Positions 25,922 to 34,218 of a stretch of DNA of 64,000 nt are shown here, piece after piece. The notes under the pieces were generated by a model that was not told the origin of the DNA, did not search any database, and saw only the letters and a list, made by a program, of their open reading frames with translations. The DNA comes from an uncultured Oscillospiraceae bacterium. GTDB taxonomy: Bacteria; Bacillota; Clostridia; Oscillospirales; Ruminococcaceae. How positions within the stretch are numbered: the stretch's first letter is position 1; each line of letters begins with the position of its first letter. Both the position numbers and the translations under genes were made by a program. The stretch is taken from positions 21,483 through 85,482 of the forward strand of contig URKR01000008.1 in the NCBI GenBank assembly GCA_900548355.1, in the 5' to 3' direction.

Positions 25922-26536
25922 ATGGCTAAAGCAGCGCTTTATTGTAAGAGAATAGAACTTGTTTTGCTCCCGCTTCTCCTTCTCTTGCTTGCCGTAACTT
26001 TTTCTGGCTGTCAAGCGGAAAGCAATCATGAGGATTTGCTTTTAAAAGAAGAACAGCTGTCCACGATTGAATCAATTTATAATCAAGACAGGCCAAAGGT
26101 ATTGGAAGCTCTGCATATTGAAGAAAGCGATATTTCACAAGGTACCCTGCCAGGCGGTTGGGATCTGTCGGAACCTGTATCTTTTGAAGGAACTGAATTT
26201 TCCAAGATCTTACTTTTTGATGTATCGGCGGAGACATTTTACGGAGTGAGATTTATCTGCTATTTCGAAAATGCTGAGGAACTTTCCAGTTTGGCAGAGG
26301 ATATATTGGAAAAGGCGAATACAATATATGGAGAGCCATCCACATACCCGGGACTGCCCAATCGCCTTACGTCTGAGGAGTTTTCAAAAGAACTCTCAGA
26401 ATCCATGAATCAGGGTACGCTGGGGGATTGGCGAGAAGAGTGGTCATTGGGTGAAAAGACGAGATGCACTCTTTCAGCGTCGGTGGTTGAGAACAATGTG
26501 GCTTTCCTCTCCTTGGAGTATAGTCTTTATCAATGA
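25922..26536 (+). CDS. Lipoprotein of unknown function
   Basis: 204 residues with a signal peptide (LVLLPLLLLLLAVTFSGC) and lipobox FSGC, the Cys at about residue 30; the mature part is acidic (many Glu) with no recognised domain. AAAGGAAA ribosome site. It follows the ABC ATPase by 74 nt in the same direction, but is noticeably more AT-rich with different codon use, so it may be a later insertion rather than an original operon member. Downstream (26537-26712) no gene is seen. Confidence 0.75.
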   Translation: MAKAALYCKRIELVLLPLLLLLLAVTFSGCQAESNHEDLLLKEEQLSTIESIYNQDRPKVLEALHIEESDISQGTLPGGWDLSEPVSFEGTEFSKILLFDVSAETFYGVRFICYFENAEELSSLAEDILEKANTIYGEPSTYPGLPNRLTSEEFSKELSESMNQGTLGDWREEWSLGEKTRCTLSASVVENNVAFLSLEYSLYQ

Positions 26537-26712
26537 ATGGCTTTATGGGAATATGAAGTGCCTGGCGAACTTCAAGCCGCCTGCATTGCCGGCTGATTTT
26601 ATGCCAGGCCCTGCAAACCCTTTTGCGAAAAATCCTTGACACTATCCTTTGGAACAATCCGCCCAGGAAAAGAGGGAATAAGCGGATACAGGCGAAATCC
26701 GCGGCAAAATAC

Positions 26713-26758
26713 CAGGGACCCTCAGCATGCCGAAATCTCGGCTTGCTGAGGGCCCCTG
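26713..26758 (-). terminator. Terminator after proB
   Basis: About 21-bp stem (26713-26733 with 26738-26758, few mismatches, 4-nt loop) 13 nt after the proB stop; moderate T stretch on the minus strand (TATTTTG). Confidence 0.7.
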
Positions 26759-26771
26759 TCGCTTTATTGCA

Positions 26772-27551
26772 TCAGCGCCGCGTTTCCCTGCGCCTGGCGC
26801 AAAAACGCGTGCCAACCGGTTTGCCTGCAACAATATCGTACAGTACCAGCGCGTCAGCGCCGTTGGCGATGACCATATCGACACCGCCGGCCGTTGCAAG
26901 TTTGGCGGCCAGCAGCTTGGTTGCCATGCCGCCGGTTCCCAAAGCGCTGCCTGCGCCGCCGGCCAGCGCTTCAATCTCAGGGGTAATAGCCGGAACCTCG
27001 CGGATCAGCGTCGCATCGGGGTGGGTATGGGGGTCGGCTGTATACAGCCCGTCGATGTCACTGAGCAGTACCAGCAGATCCGCCTGCATGTATTTGGCAA
27101 CCAGCGCGCCCATTGTATCGTTGTCACCAACCGAAATTTCCTCGGTTGCAAGGCTGTCGTTTTCGTTCACGATCGGGATTACCCCAAGCGCAAGCAGCCG
27201 GTACAATGTGTTTTCCAGATTCAGCAGCCGGCCGGGGTTGTTGAAATCCTCCCGCGTGAGAAGGATCTGACCGACTGTGTGGTTATAGGCGTTGAACAGC
27301 CGGTCGTAGGTATACATCAGCTCGCACTGGCCAACCGAGGCCGCAGCCTGCTTGGTCGGCATATCGGCCGGGCGGGCAATCTGCAGCTTGCCCGCGCCCA
27401 TCCCGATTGCGCCGGAGGATACCAGAATAATCTCATGCCCGGCGTTTTTCAGGTCGCTGAAAGTTTTGACCAGTTCCTCCGTATGGCGGATGTTGAGCCG
27501 CCCGCCCGGGTAGGCCAGCGTGCTTGTGCCGATTTTGATGACAATACGCAT
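26772..27551 (-). CDS. proB: Glutamate 5-kinase
   Basis: 259 residues: amino-acid-kinase fold with KIGTSTL, LVSSGAIGMGAGKL, PIVNENDSLATEEISVGDNDTMGALVA and GTGGMATKLLAAKLA. It phosphorylates glutamate to gamma-glutamyl phosphate, the first step of proline synthesis. The C-terminal PUA domain found in many ProB proteins (about 370 residues) is absent, as in several Firmicutes; this may alter proline feedback. It lies 20 nt downstream of proC; proA is not in the window. Confidence 0.95.
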   Translation of the reverse strand: MRIVIKIGTSTLAYPGGRLNIRHTEELVKTFSDLKNAGHEIILVSSGAIGMGAGKLQIARPADMPTKQAAASVGQCELMYTYDRLFNAYNHTVGQILLTREDFNNPGRLLNLENTLYRLLALGVIPIVNENDSLATEEISVGDNDTMGALVAKYMQADLLVLLSDIDGLYTADPHTHPDATLIREVPAITPEIEALAGGAGSALGTGGMATKLLAAKLATAGGVDMVIANGADALVLYDIVAGKPVGTRFCARRRETRR

Positions 27552-27571
27552 GGTTTCTCCTTCCGCAAGGC

Positions 27572-28369
27572 TTAGCTTTTGCCCATCTCAAGCGTTTTTG
27601 CAAAGGCGGCCAGAACGGCGTCGGTTACTGCACCGCGGAAGCCGTGCTCTTCAAGTGTGCGCACGCCCTGGATTGTTGAACCGCCCGGGCTGCACACGGC
27701 GTCCTTCAACGCGCCGGGGTGGGCCCCGCTCTGCAGCACCATCTGCGCGCTGCCCAGCAGCATCTGGGCCGCGTATTCCTGTGCCTTGGCACGGGGCAGG
27801 CCGGCCGCCACGCCGCCGTCGGCCAGCGCTTCGATAAACTGGTACGCCCAGGCTGGCCCGCAGCCCGAAACGCAGCTCGCCGCATCGATCAGTGTTTCCT
27901 CAATCGCATCAAGCCGGCCTGCCGGGGCCATTGCGGCAAGCCAGGCGCCCAGCGCTTCATCGCACACGCCGGCTGTGCAGTACTGTACCATGCCCGCGCC
28001 GACGGCGGCCGGTGTGTTGGGCATCATGCGGATAACAGGCCAGTCGCCGCCCGCCATCTGCCGAATCCGGGCCATCGAAAGCCCGGCGGCCATGCTGACA
28101 AGCACGAACTTTCCGCCGCGCGCGGCCAGTACCGGCCGGATGCCTGCAAGCATACCGGCCATCAGATGCGGCTTCACGCACAAAAACACAAAATCGCAGC
28201 CGGCGGCCTCCTCGTTGGTGCCGGCATGGCAGCCGAGTTCGGCCGCAAGCGCTTCAGCTTTTGAAAAGGTGCGGTTTGCAAGCCAGACATTCTGCGCCCC
28301 GGCGCCGCGGCAGACAGCCCGCGCCACTGCGCCGCCCATGTTGCCGCAGCCGATGAATCCGTAAGTCAT
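27572..28369 (-). CDS. proC: Pyrroline-5-carboxylate reductase
   Basis: 265 residues: N-terminal NAD(P)-binding GFIGCGNMGGA, then FLCVKPH, VIRMMPNTPAAVGAGM, and the C-terminal dimerisation/catalytic signature CVSGCGPAWAYQFIEALADGGVAAGL and CSPGGSTIQGV. It reduces P5C to proline, the last step of synthesis. First gene of a proC-proB operon. About 50 nt upstream lies the left copy of the 42-bp repeat bounding the AT-rich island, so the original neighbour upstream was probably the aldo/keto reductase now at 31800. Confidence 0.96.
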   Translation of the reverse strand: MTYGFIGCGNMGGAVARAVCRGAGAQNVWLANRTFSKAEALAAELGCHAGTNEEAAGCDFVFLCVKPHLMAGMLAGIRPVLAARGGKFVLVSMAAGLSMARIRQMAGGDWPVIRMMPNTPAAVGAGMVQYCTAGVCDEALGAWLAAMAPAGRLDAIEETLIDAASCVSGCGPAWAYQFIEALADGGVAAGLPRAKAQEYAAQMLLGSAQMVLQSGAHPGALKDAVCSPGGSTIQGVRTLEEHGFRGAVTDAVLAAFAKTLEMGKS

Positions 28370-28420
28370 GGTAAAAAGCCCCCTTCTATCTTCGCTTACA
28401 GTGTCGCTTTCATCCTACCG

Positions 28421-28462
28421 CAGGGGGCGGCGGTTGTCAAGAAAGGAAGGTGGGGATATAAT
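28421..28462. repeat. 42-bp direct repeat, left copy (contains a promoter)
   Basis: Identical over 42 nt to 31642-31683. Within it TTGTCA, 17 nt, TATAAT form a plus-strand promoter now facing into the island. Confidence 0.9.
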
Positions 28463-28608
28463 AAAAGAATACTAACAAAGCAAGCTGTTGGTGTCATAGC
28501 AATCCATCTGGGAATAGCTGAATATAACAAGCTTTTTGTACGTCGGCTACACAAGGCGTATGGAATCCATGCCTTTGCGCTTTTTATGAGATGAGGAGGT
28601 AGACAGCT

Positions 28609-28809
28609 GTGTTCATCCCTGCCTTTTTGGATTTAACCCCCTGTACACAACGCCGATATATCTGGCACTTTTTTGGAGCGGTCAATATGCAGAAATATTG
28701 TCACGGCCCCGTTATTGCACCCGAGGACTATTTCTCGTACCCCTCCGACATGATTACACCTGATACAGAGAGAGCGTGGGCAAAGAACTGTTTTGCAAAT
28801 CCAAATTAG
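28609..28809 (+). CDS. Possible small protein in the island
   Basis: 66 residues from a GTG preceded by GAGGAGG at good spacing. No recognised motif; looks like a fragment. An internal ATG at 28687 would give 40 residues. Confidence 0.3.
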   Translation: MFIPAFLDLTPCTQRRYIWHFFGAVNMQKYCHGPVIAPEDYFSYPSDMITPDTERAWAKNCFANPN

Positions 28810-29065
28810 AAACTCATAATTTTACAGGTGTTTATCACACCTCATAGAACTTTAATAAAATCCTCCGAAAGCCTTGAAAACAAAGGATTTATCGCAATCA
28901 GTAAACCTTATTTCTTTATATAGTTTCACACAATGTTACCCTTGTTCAGCACAATCATAAGGGCAAAATCAAGGGCAAAAAAATCTCATAACAAGATATA
29001 ACAGGGTGTGGCAATCGGAGAACTGTGACATATGTGCGAATATATTATACTGGAGGATTTATTAT

Positions 29066-29443
29066 ATGGACAAGTACATTTTTGATGAAGGCAATGGTTT
29101 ATGGTATGAACTGCAAGGAGATTATTATATTCCTTGCCTTACTTTACCAAACAAAAAAGAGCAGCCTGTCGGTTTGTGGGGACAGCGGCACTTGCAGTAT
29201 CTGAAAGAATTCCGCAAAAATACATATACAACGCTGCTTACAAGTGGTAAATTGAATGCTTACCTTGCTGACATTGACAGGCAAGCACAAGAGAGATTTG
29301 AAACACTTACAGAACAGATGAAACGAGTACAAGGTATTACGGAACAGCTAAAAGCGGAAAGTGTTTTAGAATGGACAGGACGAATGAATAACATTAGAAC
29401 TTGCGTTATTGAGATTGTCAATGAGGAAATAGTATACAGTTAA
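29066..29443 (+). CDS. tnpV: TnpV transposon protein
   Basis: 125 residues. The pattern LQGDYYIPCLTLP, GLWGQRHLQYLKEFRKNTYTTLLTSGKLNAYLADIDRQAQERFETL and RMNNIRTCVIEIVNEEIVYS is that of TnpV, a small protein encoded on Tn4451-like and other clostridial mobile elements; its biochemical role is unsettled. Start at 29066 follows GGAGG. A strong terminator follows. The gene is complete, while the serine recombinase that usually accompanies such elements is missing. Confidence 0.88.
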   Translation: MDKYIFDEGNGLWYELQGDYYIPCLTLPNKKEQPVGLWGQRHLQYLKEFRKNTYTTLLTSGKLNAYLADIDRQAQERFETLTEQMKRVQGITEQLKAESVLEWTGRMNNIRTCVIEIVNEEIVYS

Positions 29444-29476
29444 AATAATGTAACGCATATAACCGTAAAATTGCGG

Positions 29477-29510
29477 CGGGTAGGGTTAATAACCTTACCC
29501 GTTTTGCTTT
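29477..29510 (+). terminator. Terminator after tnpV
   Basis: Stem CGGGTAGGGTT (29477-29487) with AACCTTACCCG (29491-29501), then TTTTGCTTT. Confidence 0.8.
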
Positions 29511-29582
29511 CTGCTTTGCGAGACATTTTATAGGGTATTTTCCCTGAAAAATTGTTACAAATCTTCTGTTTGCCTCAATCGT

Positions 29583-29610
29583 TTGACAAGGAAAAAGAAA
29601 CGAGTATAAT
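29583..29610 (+). promoter_or_regulatory. Promoter of the island TetR-hydrolase pair
   Basis: TTGACA, 16 nt, TATAAT. Just downstream, AACATAAGTTG and CAACGATAGTT (29624-29649) form an imperfect dyad that could be the TetR operator. Confidence 0.7.
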
Positions 29611-29656
29611 AAGAAACATAAGTTGCACAACGATAGTTTTTTATGGAGGGAGATAG

Positions 29657-30232
29657 ATGCCACCTAAATTTAAGTTCACAAGAGAACAAATTGTAGCTGC
29701 CGCTTTAGAGGTTACGAGAAAGAATGGAATAACAGGATTAACTGCAAGAGGACTGGCAGCAGAACTTGGCTCATCAGCAAAGCCAATTTTTGGTTTGTTT
29801 CAAAATATGGAAGAAGTACAGAGAGAGGTTGTATCTGCTGCGAATACGCTATATCAGTCTTACATCAAAAAAGGTATGGCAGATAACAAATTCCCGCCCT
29901 ATAAAGCAAGCGGTATCGCCTATATTCAGTTTGCAAAGGAAGAAAAAGAGTTATTCAAACTACTTTTTATGCGTGACAGAACAGATGAAAAGATAGAAGA
30001 AAACCGTGAAGAAATTCGTCCAATACTGGACCTCATTATGAAAAAATTAGGTATTGACGAAAATGAAGCGTACTTTTTTCATTTGGAACTGTGGCTGTAT
30101 GTTCACGGTATTGCAACAATGATAGCAACAAATTATCTTGAATGGGACATTGAATTTATTGACAAGGCACTTACCGATGCCTATCAGGGATTAAAAAATC
30201 GTTATGTAACAAGGAGTACAGATAATGAATGA
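29657..30232 (+). CDS. TetR/AcrR family regulator (island)
   Basis: 191 residues: HTH IVAAALEVTRKNGITGLTARGLAAELGSSAKPIFGLFQNMEEV, then a helical sensor domain ending LWLYVHGIATMIA, the 'WxYxHG' pattern seen in one TetR subgroup. GGAGGGAG ribosome site. It overlaps the following alpha/beta hydrolase gene by 8 bases and is expressed from a consensus promoter, so it likely represses itself and the hydrolase. AT-rich codons consistent with a low-GC clostridial donor. Confidence 0.9.
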   Translation: MPPKFKFTREQIVAAALEVTRKNGITGLTARGLAAELGSSAKPIFGLFQNMEEVQREVVSAANTLYQSYIKKGMADNKFPPYKASGIAYIQFAKEEKELFKLLFMRDRTDEKIEENREEIRPILDLIMKKLGIDENEAYFFHLELWLYVHGIATMIATNYLEWDIEFIDKALTDAYQGLKNRYVTRSTDNE

Positions 30233-31172
30233 AAAAATTTATGAAAATCAAGGCATACGATTGAAATACTATGAATCCAGAAATAGTTTCCAGCCTTTGG
30301 TTTTAATTCACGCTCAAGGCGTAGACGGACAAAGTTATGCGAGTGTGGCAAAACAGCTTTCAAAAAAATTTCATATCTATTCGGTTGACTGCTACGGTCA
30401 CGGCGGCAGTCTGCATAAGCCCGAAGAATATAATATAAAATCTATCGGAGCAGCCATAATAGATTTTATTGAGAATGAAATCGGTCAAAAGGTTTGGCTA
30501 TTGGGACATTCTTCGGGAGGTCTGATTGCCGCTTATATTGCCGCCGAAACAGAACTCTGTGAAATGCTGATATTAGAAGACCCTCCTTTTTTCGCTTCTC
30601 AGGGAGAACGCAGAAAAAGCACATTCAACTATGTTGACTTGTCAACAGTGTGCCATACATATATCACACAAGAAGAAAAAAGTGATTTTGTTCTTTACTA
30701 CTTTTCTCATCAATATGCTTGGAACTTTTTCCCTGAACAATCAAGAGAGAAAGTGAAAGGGAAACTTATAAAAATGGCGGCAGCTTATCGCACAAAACAC
30801 CCTGAAAAAGATTTGAAGGTGCTGTTTTGGCCGAAAGCTGCATTAGCAGGATTTCAGGGTATGAATCACTATGACCCTTTATTCGGAGAAGCGTTTTATA
30901 CCGACAGTTTTCATTGTGGAACTTTGCACGAAGATATTTTGAGAAAAATCAGATGTAAAACAATTTTTATGAAAGCAAAAACAAATATCAACTCTGACGG
31001 AATACTGATGGCTGCACTGAATGACGATGATGTGAAAAGAGTTTCAGAGTTGATTGGGGATTGCAAAATCATTCATTTCGATTGCGGACACGGTATCCAT
31101 ATTGAAAAGCCAAAAGAATTTGTGAAATGCCTGTTAGACTTGTGGTACATTTTGAGATCCCCCAAGAAATAG
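30225..31172 (+). CDS. Alpha/beta hydrolase (island), altered 3' end
   Basis: 315 residues with alpha/beta-hydrolase features: LVLIHAQGVDGQ (oxyanion strand), SVDCYGHGGS, nucleophile elbow LLGHSSGGLIAAY and the catalytic His near FDCGHGIHIEKP. Typical substrates are esters, lactones or small amides; none can be assigned. Overlaps the TetR stop. The last residues (YILRSPKK) come from sequence that, in another frame, continues as a different gene, so the native C-terminus was probably cut at the island junction, after the catalytic core. Confidence 0.85.
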   Translation: MNEKIYENQGIRLKYYESRNSFQPLVLIHAQGVDGQSYASVAKQLSKKFHIYSVDCYGHGGSLHKPEEYNIKSIGAAIIDFIENEIGQKVWLLGHSSGGLIAAYIAAETELCEMLILEDPPFFASQGERRKSTFNYVDLSTVCHTYITQEEKSDFVLYYFSHQYAWNFFPEQSREKVKGKLIKMAAAYRTKHPEKDLKVLFWPKAALAGFQGMNHYDPLFGEAFYTDSFHCGTLHEDILRKIRCKTIFMKAKTNINSDGILMAALNDDDVKRVSELIGDCKIIHFDCGHGIHIEKPKEFVKCLLDLWYILRSPKK

Positions 31173-31618
31173 TGGAAAACGTACGAGCGCTTCGTTGGGA
31201 TCCATTGGAAGGAGAACCGATTGCAATCACGGTTGATGATACATCGGAAATTCATTTGCAACCGATGAATGCAAATTACAACGAGGAGGGAACCGACTTC
31301 TTTGCTTCAAAAGATCCGATGTACCATCTGGCGGTGAAAGAAGGGAAAAGGAGCGTCCAAATATCTGGAAGGATCAGGCTTCTTTCACAACCTGAAGTGG
31401 AATGGGCACTATGCAAATCATCAGAGCAAAAAGAAGTGCTTGGCAGACAGATCGAATTACTTAATGGACGGTTGAACGCGACGGAAGTGCAGTTGCGAGC
31501 GGCTGTTGACCAGCTAGAGATAGCTCGGACTCAGTTGAAAGAGACGGTAGCAGAATTGGAAAAGGAGAGACAACCTCTCTTCCAAAAATGTATGAGAAAG
31601 CTAAAACAAAGAAAATAA
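31127..31618 (+). pseudogene. 3' remnant of an unrelated gene (coiled-coil end)
   Basis: An open frame of 163 codons overlapping the hydrolase 3' end, without a ribosome site. From about 31145 it reads VVHFEIPQEIVENVRALRWDPLEGEPI, then a charged coiled coil (about residues 100-160, heptad-like ELLNGRLNATEVQL). This resembles the tail of large rhamnan/glycan-synthesis glycosyltransferases, but that is a weak call. It has higher GC than the upstream island. Its 5' part appears deleted at the junction with the hydrolase gene. Confidence 0.45.
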
Positions 31619-31641
31619 GCTATATGAGGGGGAATTCTGAA

Positions 31642-31683
31642 CAGGGGGCGGCGGTTGTCAAGAAAGGAAGGTGGGGATATAAT
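31642..31683. repeat. 42-bp direct repeat, right copy (contains a promoter)
   Basis: Perfect copy of 28421-28462. Its TTGTCA-17-TATAAT promoter points at the aldo/keto reductase start at 31800 and is probably the native promoter of that gene. Confidence 0.9.
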
Positions 31684-31799
31684 GGAGAGGATACGGGGAG
31701 GCAGAACAAATTCGGGGATAAGGCCGTACTTTGGCGGTTCCCGGCTTTTTGCAGACGCCCTCGCCGCTGCATCAATTTCTTTGTACCGGAGGTTTTCCC

Positions 31800-32813
31800 A
31801 TGCAGTATGTCCAATTCGGCAACACAGGTTTGACCGTATCCCGGCTGGGGTTCGGCGGCATCCCGATCCAGCGCATCGACCAACCCGGCACACGCGCCTT
31901 GCTCGACGCAGCGCGGCGCGCCGGCATCAATTACATTGATACCGCCCGCGGCTATACGGTCAGCGAAAGCTGGATCGGCCAGTCGCTGGAAGAGCTCGGC
32001 GCGCGGGATGATTTCATCCTTGCAACCAAGTGCCGCGCCCTGACAGCCTCCGAAATGGAAGCCGAACTGCAAACGAGCCTTGCGAACCTGCGCACCCAAC
32101 ACATTGATCTTTATCAATTTCACAACCCGAGTCTTGCGGATCTTGAAACAATCCTTGCGCCAGGCGGTGCGCTGGAAGCGCTGCAAAAAGCGAAGGCGGC
32201 CGGCGTTGTCGGCCACATCGGGCTGACGGCGCACCTTGCCGCTGTGGCCGTGCGTGCGGCTGAGATGGATGCCATCGAGACGATCATGTTCCCCTACAAC
32301 ATAGTTGAACAGCAGGGCGCAGATATCATTGACCGCTGTGCCAAATCCGGAAAGGCCTTTATTGATATGAAACCGCTCGCCGGCGGTGCGATTGAGGATG
32401 GCCGGCTTGCCTTGCGGTATGTGCTTTCCAACCCTGGCGTGACCATCGCGATCCCGGGCATGGCTGTACCCGAAGAACTTGCTGCCAATGTTGCCGGCGC
32501 AGCCGATACCGCCCCGCTCACCTCCGAAGAGCAGGCTGCCTGCCAGAAGGTGCGCGATGTGCTGGGCACCCAGTTCTGCCGCCGCTGTAACTACTGCGCA
32601 CCCTGCACCGTTGGCATCCAGATCCCGAGCGCTTTCTTGTTTGATGGGTACATCAGCCGTTACGGGCTGGAAACATGGGCGCGGGAACGCTATGCAACGC
32701 TGCCGGTCAAGGCGGGCGCCTGCATAGAATGCGGCGCTTGTGAAACCCGTTGCCCTTATAACCTGCCGATCCGCCAGATGCTCAAAAAAGTGGCGGCGCA
32801 TTTCGGCGAATAA
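31800..32813 (+). CDS. Aldo/keto reductase with C-terminal 4Fe-4S domain
   Basis: 337 residues. Aldo/keto reductase barrel (MQYVQFGNTGLTVSRLGFGG, DTARGY with the catalytic Tyr region, HIDLYQFHNPS) truncated relative to classic members, followed by a Cys-rich tail FCRRCNYCAPC and CIECGACETRCPYNLPI that fits ferredoxin-type cluster binding. This fusion is common in anaerobic Clostridia; substrate unknown. Start at 31800 has GGAGG 7 nt upstream; upstream in-frame codons lie in the leader. Transcribed from the right-hand repeat's promoter and ended by a perfect terminator. Confidence 0.93.
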   Translation: MQYVQFGNTGLTVSRLGFGGIPIQRIDQPGTRALLDAARRAGINYIDTARGYTVSESWIGQSLEELGARDDFILATKCRALTASEMEAELQTSLANLRTQHIDLYQFHNPSLADLETILAPGGALEALQKAKAAGVVGHIGLTAHLAAVAVRAAEMDAIETIMFPYNIVEQQGADIIDRCAKSGKAFIDMKPLAGGAIEDGRLALRYVLSNPGVTIAIPGMAVPEELAANVAGAADTAPLTSEEQAACQKVRDVLGTQFCRRCNYCAPCTVGIQIPSAFLFDGYISRYGLETWARERYATLPVKAGACIECGACETRCPYNLPIRQMLKKVAAHFGE

Positions 32814-32820
32814 GGCCGTA

Positions 32821-32870
32821 GATGCCCGGCAACACACCGACCCGCAGGCGGCGTGTTGCCGGGCATCCTT
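32821..32870. terminator. Bidirectional terminator
   Basis: Perfect 15-bp stem GATGCCCGGCAACAC (32821-32835)/GTGTTGCCGGGCATC (32853-32867), then CCTTTC; between convergent genes. Confidence 0.8.
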
Positions 32871-32906
32871 TCGCGGCGGACCGGGTTGGCAGAAAGATCC
32901 GGCTTT

Positions 32907-34136
32907 TCAAATCCACCCTTCGGTTTCTGTATAGTTCGGGGTGCCGGAAAGATAATCTTCGACCTGTATGGTGGCGAGAATGCGGCGGGAACTTTCGACT
33001 GTATAGGGGGCGCCCGCATTATCAAAATGTGTCTCGATATGCGGTTCGGCGCGGCTGGTTACAAGCAGCCGGTCGCCGAGGTCGAGGACTACGGTAGGCG
33101 GGTGGGGGTAACCGTTCCAGGTTTGCATCGGCAAATCGGGTTTGCGCCGCACTTCACCGGTTTCAAGGCTGACAAGATAGGAAAAGGACGTTATACTGAA
33201 ATTGGAACTTTCCCAATCGTTTGAGTAGTAGTCAAGCTCAAGCCATCCGTTCAGAACCCGTACAGGCCAGCAATATTCGGCTCCGCGGCCCTCGTTCGGA
33301 TCGGCGGGGAAGGGGCTGCTTTGCAGGACCATCTCGCCGGTGGCCGGGTCCTTGCCGGTTACGGTACGGGTGGAAAAATCAAACACATAGTAGATACCGT
33401 CCGCGACATTGCTCTGGTGGCCGGGATTATGCGGGGTGGGCTCCTCCTGGTGAGGAACATCCAGCAGACTATGGGTTTCGCCGGTGTCGATGTTATAGGC
33501 AATGCTGGAATCGGTTTGTTCTGCCGAGTTATACAGGTTGAACACCAGCCATCGCGCGGAAGCACCGAGCATAACGCCGCTACCAGGCAGTGTGCTCAGC
33601 GGTTCAACGGTGTCTGGTGTATTCAGATCCAGGCGATACAATGTGTTGCGACCCTGCGTATCAGGCTGAAAGTTGAGCAGATAGACAGCCTCGCCGTCTG
33701 TGTAGAGCGGATTTGATAAAAAAGCAAGGGTAGGGTTGCTACACACATAACGCAGGTTGCGGCCATCGCGGTCACTGCGGTATAACGTATCATTGCCAAT
33801 CCAAAGCAGGGTACTCTCATCCAGAACCTGTACCGTCCATCCCGCTTCAACCGGGTGCAGGGCGGGGCAGCTGTCGGCGGTGTGGCTGCAGCCGGAGACA
33901 TCGCAGACCGGTGCGCATGCCCCGGTGACGAGATCGATTCTGTACAGAATGGTGTGCGTGCCGTCGCCGGCGTCCTGCACCTGGTAATAGGCGTCTGCAT
34001 CACCGGATTCAAGCCGGCGCAGCGGCTGCCCGGGCATGGCGGCGGGAAGAGATGTACTCTCGGCAGGCGCGGCGCCGCACGCCGCCAGCAGGCCTGCCAG
34101 CATCGCGGCAGCAAGCATAATACAAAACCGTTTCAT
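32907..34136 (-). CDS. Lipoprotein with propeller-like repeats
   Basis: 409 residues. Signal peptide with lipobox LLAAC (Cys about 20). The mature protein shows repeated units of the form 'ADAYYQVQD..ILYRIDL', 'NDTLYRSDRDGRNLRYV', 'GEAVYLLNF..TLYRLDL', 'DGIYYVFDF', typical of DUF5050-like or TolB-like beta-propellers. GGAGG precedes the ATG. Last gene of a unit that begins with a response regulator and kinase, so it may be the surface sensor or target of that system. Ligand unknown. Confidence 0.8.
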   Translation of the reverse strand: MKRFCIMLAAAMLAGLLAACGAAPAESTSLPAAMPGQPLRRLESGDADAYYQVQDAGDGTHTILYRIDLVTGACAPVCDVSGCSHTADSCPALHPVEAGWTVQVLDESTLLWIGNDTLYRSDRDGRNLRYVCSNPTLAFLSNPLYTDGEAVYLLNFQPDTQGRNTLYRLDLNTPDTVEPLSTLPGSGVMLGASARWLVFNLYNSAEQTDSSIAYNIDTGETHSLLDVPHQEEPTPHNPGHQSNVADGIYYVFDFSTRTVTGKDPATGEMVLQSSPFPADPNEGRGAEYCWPVRVLNGWLELDYYSNDWESSNFSITSFSYLVSLETGEVRRKPDLPMQTWNGYPHPPTVVLDLGDRLLVTSRAEPHIETHFDNAGAPYTVESSRRILATIQVEDYLSGTPNYTETEGWI

Positions 34137-34218
34137 CTGGGAACCTCCTTCAAAATTTACTTCTTGAAAACCAGGGGCGTATCGGATGCATCAAGCGTGC
34201 TGTTTTTTCAGATACCCC

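Larger units (their letters stand above)
28421..31683. mobile_element. AT-rich island bounded by 42-bp direct repeats
   Basis: About 3.2 kb of AT-rich sequence unlike both flanks, bounded by perfect 42-bp direct repeats. It holds a TnpV gene (an accessory gene of clostridial transposons), a TetR/hydrolase pair, a possible small ORF and the 3' remnant of another gene. No integrase or transposase is visible, so it is a degraded or non-autonomous element, or was inserted by recombination. The gap 28810-29065 is AT-rich and holds no recognised gene. Confidence 0.65.
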
